Assembly (NCBI GenBank): GCA_030015575.1
Contig: CM057340.1
Coordinates: 752,625,632 to 752,689,631, forward strand
Direction of reading: 5' to 3'
DNA: 64,000 nucleotides
DNA from: Agapanthus africanus
Lineage: Eukaryota > Streptophyta > Magnoliopsida > Asparagales > Amaryllidaceae
The translations under genes were made by a program, and so were the position numbers. The notes beneath the pieces are model-generated. The model was given only the letters and a program-made list of their open reading frames with translations. It did not search any database and was not told the DNA's origin. This document shows, piece after piece, positions 54,567-64,000 of the stretch; position 1 is the first letter of the stretch; each line of letters opens with the position of its first letter.

Positions 54567-56450
54567 CAACATCATACTCTAGTCCTCCTCATTCTGAAAT
54601 CTCTTGTAAAAAATCTTCAAAATTTTCCAAGTCAAAGAAGAGTACAATTGGAGTTAACACTAGGTCAAGTTCCGGCGAGAATTCGAGACGATTCCGGCGA
54701 CCCCGCGGCACCACGAAACCACCAACCTTTTCCTAAACCTCCCCTCTCTTCTTTCAACTTGTAAATCTCCTCTCTTCTTAATTAAAAAAAGTTCTCTTTT
54801 CAAAACTCGCCGGAAGTGAAATTATCCCGACATCCGATTCTAAATTTGTTAAAATCACAATATTTCTTAATAACCAATTATCCATATTATTATATCTTAC
54901 TTAATAATCATGAAAAAAATATTGAGAAAAAGTTTCATCTTAACATACCATATTATGTAACTTCTATTTGCATTTTTTGTTTAAATACCACAAACTTTAC
55001 ATATGACATCTTTTAAGTATTTAGCTTAGCATGCCTTTAGAAAACCTCACGAGGTAATAACCCACCTTTCACATACACACATCATGACATAGCACGATTT
55101 GCTTGAAAACAATATCTTGTGGCAAATACGACTTTTCAAATAAATATCTTAAACTATTAAAAACCGTATTTCTTTAAATTGTATGATTACATTCCTTGCG
55201 ATTATACCTCTACAACCCATTTTGGAGAACCCGATCGGGATGGCGCGGGTTATCGCACATCCTCGAGATTAGTAGAGCGGGATGCAGGCCTCCTCAAGGA
55301 GCATACGATTTCGATAGAATTTTTATACATTTTTTTAAAGAAAAACGAGGATTTCTATTTAATAATAAAATGTTATCTTTCAATAAATATATAAATATTA
55401 TCAAAACACATATTTTAAAGATATTAAATTCCACGTTTTCCAAACAAAATAATAGAATTACAATTTTCATGAAAATACCATCAAGAATCCATACAAGTCA
55501 ACTTTACACTAAAATACAATGTACTATTCAAGCTGGGTATTTATTCACTAGAATACCTCACTTTTAAAAATTACAACCATGAAAACCCTAAATACGATAA
55601 ATAAATACTTAAAGTTTATTTTGAAAGTATACTAAAAATATTTTTCATAAAACCCCCTCAAGTTATATTAAATTTATATTAAGGACCCTAGTAAATATAG
55701 TTTAAGCGGGACCAATTCTCTTGAGCCTCAGAGAGCCGGAAAAAGTGGGTGCTTGCCTATTTAAGGTAGAAAACTAAAACTAGGTTATCAATGGTAATTG
55801 TCTTGGAAAAAGACATAAATCCTGCCGTCCATATGCAGCAGTTACCGATAACTCCTAAACCTAATTCAGGACTCAAATCTGTTTAAGTGTCCGACTCAAT
55901 CTAAGTATCAGTCTAATTTAAATACAATGCAAACATGAATCCAACCATATATCCAATTAAACATGAATCCAATGTATCAAACATGAATGCTTGAACTTGA
56001 ACATGAATACCTAACAAAACGAACATGCAACATGATTTGACTTGACAGAACCAAGGCTATATCTTGAACTTGACTACATGACTATCCGTTTACATCTGAA
56101 CCATTTACAAGAACAATTTATACCATGGTTTCGGCAAGTCTTATATTACAACTCATTACAATCAATAAAATATACATTACGGGGTTTTTAATGGGGTAGA
56201 TTGGTACGGAATGTATTAGAAGTGGAATGAGACGGTCACTATAATACACCTAACATGTATATCCGTGCTGTTGTCCTATGGGATTAACGGGGCCTTGTAC
56301 TCCATATGCCTTGGAGCAAGTTCGACTCCTCTCATATACACTGATAAATTCTGTACCAAGCTACAAACAACTATGTTAGTATAAAAAAACAGATAAATTA
56401 TCAGATTTATTCTTTTTACTTGATCTATCTCTCTTTTGGGACTTACCGTG

Positions 56451-57442
56451 TGTTCAGTTGATAAAACTGCACATTTGTATTACATTTTTCCTACCATTTT
56501 CATATTAAAAAAGGAATTTATTATAATATATCATACATATGGGGGTTTATGTGTAAAAACACCATTTTCCATGTGTTAATATATTTTAATTAGCATTTGG
56601 TAGGAAAATGTATGCAAATAAATGCATTGACCAAATCCTAGTAGAAATAAGCCTACTAAATATTATTTGAGATTATTGTGCAGAATTTTCCAAGTTGTTA
56701 TGCAGAATTTATCAAACAAATCAAGTTGTTGAAGAAAACTTGCCAAATTAAGAAGCAAAACTTGGAGACCAAGTCTGGAAGCAACCGAGAAAAGATTTTT
56801 GAATTCTGAAGGTGCCTAAGATTGCCACATGTCACAAGATGCAAGCCCAAAAATTTCAGTCAAGAGATCTCCACCTTTAAGCGCGGATCCGCGGCCAAAC
56901 CCCCCTTGGGCCGCGGATCCGCCGCAATTCTGGGGAGTTGGGGGCCTAGATTTTCCAGGGTGAATCTTTACTATATTTTACCAAGTTTACAACCTAAATA
57001 TTCTGGCTTTGCACTATAAAAGGGCACCGAGAGCCTCTTGGAAAAGTTATCAAGCCGAAGAGATCACGAAGTCCAAGATGGCTCACGCATCCAGGCTGAT
57101 CATCAACGGTTCATCTACCTCCTTAGAAGAGATCGAGAAGCAAACTAGTATTTGTAATCATTTTCTAAGGGAACAAAGTGTAATTGATTCTGTTGATTAA
57201 TAAAGGTAGCTCTTTTTCTTATTCTATTTCTTCATAGTTTAATTATGCAATTTCTTTCCATCTCTTTTTCTCCCAACATGCGCGAGTAATTCTCCGCTTG
57301 TTAGGGTTCGTAGGATTAGGGTAAGCTAATAGATGATGAAAATCCCTAAACCCTTTTTAAGTCCTATAAAGTTTATGAACTTTATCAAAATAATCATTAA
57401 CATCCTAATCGGGCGCGCTAGCAATCTACGGACTGTCAATCA
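56451..57442 (+). repeat. 5' LTR of the Athila-derived element, internally deleted (992 bp)
   Basis: TGTTCAGTTGATAAAACTGC to TGTCAATCA. It carries the hairpin (56883-56922), TATAAAAG (57015-57022) and an AATAAA at 57199-57204. Compared with the right LTR it jumps from GCGCGCTAGCAAT directly to about the last 25 bases, losing roughly 467 bp of U5-side sequence, while core promoter and polyadenylation signal stay. Confidence 0.88.
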
Positions 57443-57444
57443 AA

Positions 57445-57462
57445 TGGCGCCGTTGCCGGGGA
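57445..57462 (+). other. Primer-binding site, tRNA-Asp
   Basis: TGGCGCCGTTGCCGGGGA, identical to the Athila PBS on the other strand at 52221-52204. Confidence 0.92.
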
Positions 57463-58260
57463 AACGTGCGTAATTTTTTATTTTTACTATTTGTGTTGAA
57501 TTCTTAGACGAGTCATATCATTATTAAAACAAAACTGTAAATTGTATATTTAACGATTATTGTGTGAATTTTTGCGAGGAAATCTGGAGTCACGGACTTG
57601 AGGAAACAGGAGATCTAGGGTTCACACTTCTCTGGTAAGATTCTAACTCCCTTCTCTCTCCTCTAAAATCCAATAAAATCTATTTTCTGCAGGATTCTTT
57701 GCAAAATATCACCGCTCAAAAATCTTTTTGCAAAGTTTTGTTTTCGGTTTGTTTTTGCATATTTTAATACGTATCTTTAAGGGGCAAGGACCAAATCAAG
57801 ATTAGGTGGGGATTTCATCACCCTTCCTAAACCCCACAAATCACAAACCAAGCATATAGATCAACCCTTCATTAATTTAAAAAATATCTAGACCAGACTC
57901 TAAGGACTGTCGCGCTCAATAAGGACAGAGGAAGGTCGTGGATAATCTATCGTTTATCAGCATTATTTTTGTAGTGCCTAGGCAAGTGTGTCGAAGGCTA
58001 GTGGTTTTTAATTAGGCCCACGACGTGGTTCCTTCCACTTACCTGGCACTTACCTGGCTACAAGGGTAGTATGGAGGCGGTAGATGATTTATCTGCGGCT
58101 TGTCCTTTGGAAGTCTAGGAGCGGTCTAGAGACTGGACCTAGGTAACCATAGTTCTAGGGTTGTGCATTTTTGTGATTTGTCTAAATCCGTCTTTTTTTT
58201 AAAAACAAACCAATTACTTTCTCTCCTTTTTACCCCTTCCCCCCTTCTTCTCTTCTTATA

Positions 58261-59907
58261 ATGGGTGACCTAAACAGAAGAACACTCGCCGAGCTTTGCT
58301 GTCCACAACCAGATATCTCTTGTTTTCGAAATCCCTTCGGTATACCGTCCGGCTCTTCCATGTCCTTAAGAGATCATACAGAACAAGCAGGAAGAAACAG
58401 TTGGCCACCTCAGTCTAGGTCTTATCAACCGTATCCTAATCCGACACCTGTTTCAGTTCATACCCACAGTGAGGAAGCCCCTAAACGAATGTCCATTGCT
58501 GAGCACATAGCTAGGTCTAGAGGCCAAAGTTTCAACACGGACCAATATCAACCATCACCACCACTGTCCGGAGAAGAGTTTGATATGCGGTTTGTATATA
58601 GCCAACCAACCAACCCATATCAATATTCTTCTTATCATAATATTGATCCTACTCCTACCAAAGTTCCGCAACCATTCTGTTCCTATCCATCCAATCCGAC
58701 TTTTCCACCTACTCTAGACAGTTCTTCTAATCAGTCATTTGGGAGTTTTAATTATCCACAGGAATTTCAATCTTATACTGAAACCCCTTATCAACCCAAG
58801 ACTAGTCTGGAGCAGACATTAGAAAAATTTATGGAACTGACAAATCAAATTATGAAGGATTTGGGTAGTAAGACAGAACTGTACACCCTTCCTAATCAAA
58901 CCTCCCCATTCCAAACTGAAATCCACAACTCCAGTTTCATAGATTCATCAAGTACAATGTCTGATAAGTTGTGTGACTTTGTAGTGTTTGATATACCCAA
59001 TTGTGAAGGGTCCATTTCAAGTGAAACCACACCCAACCCTTGTGATCTCTACACCTCCACTCTTGAACCAAAACTGATTGAAAACCATACTTTTGATGAG
59101 GAGTTTGAGAATTTTAACCTTCACTTGAATGAGGTGATTGACGTTGGGGATATTTTGATTGATGAACCCGAAATATTGGATGATTTTGTCCCACCAATTC
59201 ATCAAATCCTTTCACTTCCTTGTGGTCATCATCTTGAGCCTTTAATTCTTTCCGAACCCCAAATATGTCTTGAAGTTGATGATAATGGTATACCCGAAGA
59301 TCAGACCGAAATACAGCCTCCATCTTCCACATCTAGTTCAGCAACACTCGACACACCAATTTGTTTACCCATTTCACTTTCTATTTTCTCCGGTTCTTCT
59401 TCTGTTTCTATAATTTCTATGAGTTTTGATGAATCACAATCCGTTAATTCAAGTTCAACAATACCAGAAATTCAACTTGATTTGGATATTTTTGAAAATG
59501 AGGTAGATGAGTTTTTCGAGTCCTCTACCTCAATGATTTTTGATGAATCAAGTAGGATAAATTCTGGCACAAAACTCTTTGACAGCAAAATATTCAATCA
59601 CACCATTGATAAAAGTTTTGAAGAACTTTTTGCTGACGAACTTGAATTTTTAAAATATACGGATTTTGTGATTGATCAATCTTCAACTATAGAGGTTGAA
59701 CCGTCACCATTCCTTCTTCCTAATCATTCACATTCATCATCATTCTTTCTTTTTTCTAATTTCAAACCCTTTCCAGACCACCTCTTATCGCTTCCCCACT
59801 TTTTCTTCACTCGATACAACACATTCTTCCACCAACCTATACGCTATACTGATAAAATCTTTGAATGGTTGGTATTAACTTTTGGTCTTTGTAATGTCTT
59901 ACTTTGA
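58261..59907 (+). CDS. 548-aa protein of the Athila-derived element
   Basis: Intact ATG frame directly after the leader, at the place where Athila gag starts. N-terminus MGDLNRRTLAEL resembles Athila gag starts. Residues about 40-180 are Pro/Ser/Gln/Tyr-rich; SLEQTLEKFMELTNQIM (about 182-198) resembles the [16 protein letters not shown] segment after the gag zinc knuckle in the intact Athila. Residues about 230-510 are acidic and Ser-rich with repeated SM(S/I)FDES motifs. The last residues FEWLVLTFGLCN resemble the RT block ([12 protein letters not shown]) and then stop. It lacks gag core, knuckle, protease and catalytic motifs. I infer a shrunken gag-pol whose linker parts remain, possibly with added sequence; its function is unknown. 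Confidence 0.7.
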   Translation: MGDLNRRTLAELCCPQPDISCFRNPFGIPSGSSMSLRDHTEQAGRNSWPPQSRSYQPYPNPTPVSVHTHSEEAPKRMSIAEHIARSRGQSFNTDQYQPSPPLSGEEFDMRFVYSQPTNPYQYSSYHNIDPTPTKVPQPFCSYPSNPTFPPTLDSSSNQSFGSFNYPQEFQSYTETPYQPKTSLEQTLEKFMELTNQIMKDLGSKTELYTLPNQTSPFQTEIHNSSFIDSSSTMSDKLCDFVVFDIPNCEGSISSETTPNPCDLYTSTLEPKLIENHTFDEEFENFNLHLNEVIDVGDILIDEPEILDDFVPPIHQILSLPCGHHLEPLILSEPQICLEVDDNGIPEDQTEIQPPSSTSSSATLDTPICLPISLSIFSGSSSVSIISMSFDESQSVNSSSTIPEIQLDLDIFENEVDEFFESSTSMIFDESSRINSGTKLFDSKIFNHTIDKSFEELFADELEFLKYTDFVIDQSSTIEVEPSPFLLPNHSHSSSFFLFSNFKPFPDHLLSLPHFFFTRYNTFFHQPIRYTDKIFEWLVLTFGLCNVLL

Positions 59908-61311
59908 CCAAATGACTCACCCCCTCTTAAAATGCTTCGTATTGTCTAACTCATGTTTGAGAGGGAGTATATTTTTGGCTCTTGAACATAACTTTTGTCC
60001 TCAAATTTGTGAGCCAAAAATAAGTTTGGGGGAGGATTTTCACTTTCATATATTTTTGCCCCCATTAATAATTTCCTCCCAAGTCTACAGGTTTTTGTGA
60101 TCTAGCGGATAGCAACAGTGAGGACACTGTTGAAAACAGGTTTGGGGGAGGTTTGTGCTTATTTACACATCAATTTGCATCATATTTTGCATAAGCACAA
60201 CATTTTCAAAAATTTTAAATTTTTTTTTTATAACAAAAGAGTAGAAAGTGAAAAATTACATCCAAAAGATAGGAATAGTTTAAGAAAACCAAGAAAATTA
60301 AAAGTTTTCTTACACGAACTAGTAATAAGTAGTTATGAGCTGTTGTCCTAAGGGTTAGTAAAATGAAGGAAGTCACTAATCTGAGGATAAAAATAAGTCT
60401 GAAAAATAATTTCTATTCTGGAAGCCAAACATTTGAATGTTGATACTCTACTATATGCACTTACACACGTCTTGAAACTCGGGATAGTAGAGGATACCTT
60501 GAAATGCTCTTGTCTAAAAGCCAAAGTATGAAAAAAAATGAAGAAAATATAAAAATGGTGAAAAGAAAAAAATGAACACTGGTTTTTTTATCGCCAAGGC
60601 AGCAATAAAAAAAATATAGCGAGGGTGCCTCTTCACCTAGTGCCTTAAGGCCAACTGGTCTGGGAGTCACTGCTAAGCCTTATGTGGTGCAAGACGAGGA
60701 AAATACTATCACCTAATCAGCAAGCACACGAGTAATCGGTCTGTTAGTACCTCAAGAAATATTAACGGTCGCATGAAAATGTGTGAGCAAATCTTAATAT
60801 TCATCAAATTAAAAAGTACTAAGGTAGATGGACAAGAGTATGATAGCTTGAATTGAATTCTCCGAGTGTAGGGATGTTCTTTACACACACGTGAGATTAA
60901 ATGATCAATGTTTGGATGAAAGGTAGGAATGAAGAATAAAGACGAAGTTTTATTGAGGGATAATGTGATTTCTAACATTTTTTCATGACTATTAAGATAG
61001 GGCTCATGACAACTGAAAAGCTAGTATAGTTGGAAACTCTTCTTTTCAAGGCCTTTCTTTTATGGTTCTTATCTTTATATTTAAATTTCACCATCTTTCT
61101 TTTGTTATAGGATTTTATGGGTGTAATCCGCTGAAAACCCTCAGGAGACAACACTCCTCCTACTAGGCACACCTAGAGATTTAACGGCTTGTTGCACGTG
61201 CTCAGTGCAATCGTGTCTGCCTACGGAAGTGTGCTTAGTTTTCTCCTTTCTTTTTCTCCTCTTAAATAAACTAGTTTGCTCGGGACGATCAAACATAAGT
61301 TTGGGGGTATT
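59908..61311 (+). other. Conserved 3' region with three PPT-like tracts
   Basis: AAGTTTGGGGGAGG at 60022-60035, CAGGTTTGGGGGAGG at 60137-60151 and the LTR-adjacent PPT AAGTTTGGGGGTATT at 61297-61311. From about 60100 the sequence is nearly the same as the Athila 3' region (45480-44292, opposite strand), including small conserved frames (MRTLLKTGLGE...; HPKD(R/W)NSLRKPRKL) that I treat as by-products of sequence identity. Confidence 0.7.
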
Positions 61312-62770
61312 TGTTCAGTTGATAAAACTGCACATTTGTATTACATTTTTCCTACCATTTTCATATTAAAAAAGGACTTTATTATAATATATCATACATA
61401 TGGGGGTTTATGTGTAAAAACACCATTTTCCATGTGTTAATATATTTTAATTAGCATTTGGTAGGAAAATGTATGCAAATAAATCCATTGACCAAATCCT
61501 AGTAGAAATAAGCCTACTAAATATTATTTGAGATTATTGTGCAGAATTTTCCAAGTTGTTATGCAGAATTTATCAAACAAATCAAGTTGTTGAAGAAAAC
61601 TTACCAAATTAAGAAGCAAAACTTGGAGACCAAGTCTGGAAGCAACCGAGAAAAGATTTTTGAATTCTGAAGGTGCCTAGGATTGCCATATGTCACAAGA
61701 TGCAAGCCCAAAAATTTCAGTCAAGAGATCTCCACCTTTAAGCGCGGATCCGCGGCCAAACCCCCCCTTGGGCCGCGGATCCGCTGCAATTCTGGGGAGT
61801 TAGAGCATGAGATTTCTTGGCATGAATCTATGATGAATTTTACCAAGTTTTCAACAAGAAGATTCTGGCTTTGCACTATAAAAGGGCACCGAGAGCCTCT
61901 TGGAAAAGACATCAAGCCGAAGAGATCACGAAGTCCAAGTCGGCTCACGCATCCAGGCTGATTATCAACTGTTCATCTACCTCCTTGGAAGAGATCGAGA
62001 AGCAAATTAGTCTTTGTAATCATTTTCTACGGAATAAAAGTGTAGATTGTTCAGTTGATTAATAAAGGTAGATATTTTATTTAATTCTTTTGCATTTTAC
62101 ATTATGTTTTCTCTCTCTTTCTTTTCATCTTCTTCTCCCAACATGCGCGAGTAGTTCTCCGCTTGTTAGGGTTCGTAGGATTAGGGTAGGCTAATGGACG
62201 ATGAAAATAATTAAACCCTTTTTAAGTCCTATAAAGTTTAGGAACTTTATCAAAAGAATCATTAACATCCTAATCGGGCGCGCTAGCAATTCTTTGCTAG
62301 TTCCGACCGCGATTAGAGATTAGATTAATGATTGTTTTGGTAAAGGCTATATATGAACGGAGTTCCGTGTCGAGATAAGGGTTAAGAGTGGGATTCCTTT
62401 TTCCCTCCAGAAACCCTAATCTACACGCATCACCGTCGTTCTAGTTCTAAATCTATTAATGGATAAAAAGGGTAACTTTTAATTAATCGTCTATAACTAC
62501 TAAATCCTAACGAACCCTATAAGCCCTCTTATTATATTAATTACATCTTTAAAATAATCTAGATCTATATTTTACATTCTTGTTTAACGTAGATCTAGAA
62601 ATCTTTCTATAAAATTCTTTATCCCTCCTCTCTTTCTCAACACATCTAAAGTAAAAGTAAAAGGTTCCACGTTTTCCAGAGAACGACCCGTACTCATCTC
62701 GGTCTAGCTACGTGCGACACCGTTATTGATTGCGGTTAAACTAAAAACAAACACTTTTTTGTGTCAATCA
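61312..62770 (+). repeat. 3' LTR of the Athila-derived element (1459 bp)
   Basis: Full-length LTR, TGTTCAGTTG to GTGTCAATCA, with hairpin 61744-61784, TATAAAAG 61877-61884 and AATAAAGG near 62060. Same length class as the Athila LTRs (1452 bp) and related throughout. Confidence 0.92.
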
Positions 62771-63323
62771 CCGAGCGATTGTTCGCTGATGACATTCCTA
62801 TCTCTTCTTTCTTTGGAATGTTGTCAGGAGGACCCGACTCTCAGGAGATCGAGCCCAATCAGGAAGATTTGGACCAGTTTGCAGAGAAACCAGAGTTCTA
62901 GTTCTTACTTGTACTTACTTTTCTTTTCAGTTCATATGCCATTATTTAGGCATCGCTTTCCATTATTGTATTTTAATTTCCAGTTGCATGTAAAGAATGA
63001 ATATAAATAAAAAGTTGTTGTTTCATTACATCTCTTGTTATTCTTGTATTATTTATTTTATATTGCTTATTTACGCTTAACATGTTTACTTCTGAGTAAA
63101 TACGTCGTGGTCTCGCCACGTCTACTTCCCCGTATATTAGGAAGCGGGACGTGATAGGTTTTATTGGTGGCCCATACAGATCAGTTCTGCATGGAATCCT
63201 AAGCAATATATCATAAGAATTATAAGAATCAGCAACTAAAACATTCTTTACATTTCAAATGCCTTGAATCGATCATAACCCTATTTTTCTTTAAAGGTTA
63301 TAGATTCCCCGAACAATACAAGC
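62771..63323 (+). repeat. 3' end of the Tekay-like LTR, then degenerate PBS and leader
   Basis: Continues the LTR interrupted at 56450 and ends GGAAGCGGGACGTGATA at 63158, where the intact family has GGGGCGTGACA; the differences are G-to-A and C-to-T changes. Then GGTTTTATTGGT resembles the family spacer and the start of the tRNA-Met PBS. No coding sequence. Confidence 0.55.
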
Positions 63324-64000
63324 ATGAACGTTAATGGAAACACCCCACCACCACCACCACCTCTACCACTTACACCTACCATAGCAGCTCCGATAAACGA
63401 GCAGACGGTTTTTCTTGAGGCAATCAAGAGCCTCTTAGAGAGACAGCAGCAGCGGACTGCTATCCTATTGCACCGCCCAGAAGCTGATGCACCCGGTGTG
63501 AAACAATTCTGGGCATTTCACCCTAAGAACTTTTCTGGGAAAGAGAGCCCCCTGGAGGCAGAAGAATGGGCTTAGTCCATTGAAGATGATCTGGCAGCAA
63601 CACAAGTGCCAGAAATTGCTTGGATAAGAGTTGCAAAACTGTAACTCACAGATAACGCCAGAGTATGGTGGAAATCGGAAGAAAACCGTCTTGCCCAGCC
63701 GATTGAATGGAAGACATTTCGCGATAGGTTCGAGACGAAATATTTTCTTGAGACTGCCCGTTTTGATATGGAGTAGCAATTTATTCACCTACAACAAAGT
63801 TCGATATGGACCAAATCTGTGGATGAGTATGATGCTGATTTCACCATGCTTAGCAGGTAAGACATGTCTCAAATATTCAATTTCCTAATATAACATACTA
63901 CACCGCTAACACAAGACCGTAATAGGTTTGCGGCGCATCTCATACTGATTGCTGAGATCAGAGCACGACGATTTCAGTAAGGGTTGGACAAGGAGATCCA
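63324..64000 (+). pseudogene. gag: Gag of the second Tekay-like element, broken and cut by the window edge
   Basis: The ATG at 63324 opens MNVNGNTPPPPPPLPL, then AFHPKNFSGKESPLEAEEW, ARVWWKSEENRL, IEWKTFRDRFETKYF and SVDEYDADFTMLSR, the gypsy gag core. In-frame stops include a TAG directly after AEEWA (about 63573), a TAA near 63642, a TAG near 63773 and a TAA near 63858, with a frame disruption at about 63890. It is a relic. The proline run at the start is a (CCA)n stretch. Confidence 0.8.

Larger units (their letters stand above)
56451..62770 (+). mobile_element. Non-autonomous Athila-derived element with a 548-codon ORF
   Basis: LTRs at 56451-57442 and 61312-62770, tRNA-Asp PBS at 57445-57462, leader homologous to the Athila leader (57463-58260), one ORF (58261-59907), then a 1.2-kb 3' region nearly identical to that of the Athila at 42.8-53.7 kb, and a PPT at 61296-61311. 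No gag core, protease, RT, RNase H or integrase. Flanks CCGTG and CCGAG differ at one base and may be a mutated TSD. The left LTR lacks about 467 bp present in the right one. It can move only with proteins from an autonomous Athila. Confidence 0.85.
54065..64000 (+). mobile_element. Second Tekay-like gypsy element, 5' LTR and gag, interrupted
   Basis: The likely LTR starts TGTAAACCTGAGCATAAG at 54065 and ends GGAAGCGGGACGTGATA at 63158, closely resembling the ends of the LTR at 4559-7375 (TGTAACAACCGAGTCC; GGAAGCGGGGCGTGACA). Without the 6.3-kb insertion at 56451-62770 it is about 2.77 kb, close to the other copy's 2.82 kb. A degenerate TTGGT PBS and a broken gag (63324-64000) follow. The element continues off the right edge. 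The start coordinate is the least certain part. Confidence 0.6.

Noticed and set aside
56290..56345. Possible tRNA or SINE head with GGAG-CAAGTTCGA-CTCC T-arm
   Set aside because: The D-arm and acceptor stem do not pair, and no second copy was seen in the window.
63465..63788. 107-codon minus-strand frame
   Set aside because: It is the shadow of the plus-strand gypsy gag relic, whose motifs are clear in the sense frame.

Overview
The window reads as a plant (flowering-plant) nuclear, repeat-rich region. The evidence is a set of plant-specific LTR-retrotransposon lineages (Ty3/gypsy Tekay-like chromovirus, Tat/Ogre-like and Athila; Ty1/copia of the Angela/BARE type), an En/Spm (CACTA) DNA transposon, tRNA-derived SINE-like repeats, and one relic of a plant proline-rich cell-wall protein gene. 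No bacterial, organellar, rRNA or intact tRNA genes were seen. The species cannot be named from sequence alone.

Layout. 1-319: end of an LTR whose element lies off the left edge; it is inserted in the integrase codons of a Tekay-like gypsy element (320-7375, minus, 2.8-kb LTR at 4559-7375). 7376-7588: SINE-like repeat. 7589-about 12004 and 25130-30377: two halves of a minus-strand Tat/Ogre-like element full of tandem repeat families. It is split by a plus-strand Angela-like copia element (about 12005-25129). That copia is itself split by a complete 7.95-kb Tat-type non-autonomous element (14463-22415, TSD AGAAG) carrying a broken gag and two antisense transcription units instead of pol. 31870-35555: a second, very decayed Angela-like copia. 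35556-38580: the only non-TE-like stretch, with low-complexity sequence, a frameshifted PELPK-type proline-rich protein gene (36881-37353) and two copies of a second SINE-like repeat.

38582-54064: a decayed CACTA element on the minus strand, with palindromic subterminal repeats, a TNPA/Transposase_24-like gene and the TNP2 transposase C-terminal half. It is cleanly split by a young Athila element (42840-53675, TSD CTGTA, 1452-bp LTRs differing at about 17 positions) with an uninterrupted 1863-codon gag-pol. 54065-64000: the long LTR and broken gag of a second Tekay-like element on the plus strand. Its LTR is interrupted by an Athila-derived non-autonomous element (56451-62770) that keeps Athila LTRs, primer-binding site, leader and 3' region but replaces gag-pol by one open 548-codon frame.

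Inferred order of events: the CACTA and Tat/Ogre hosts are oldest, the copia and Tekay copies entered later, and Athila is the most recent. The most unusual objects are the Tat-type element with two antisense, TATA- and AATAAA-equipped genes (one with two short introns), and the Athila-type element with the 548-codon protein, which the intact Athila 5 kb away could plausibly mobilise in trans.
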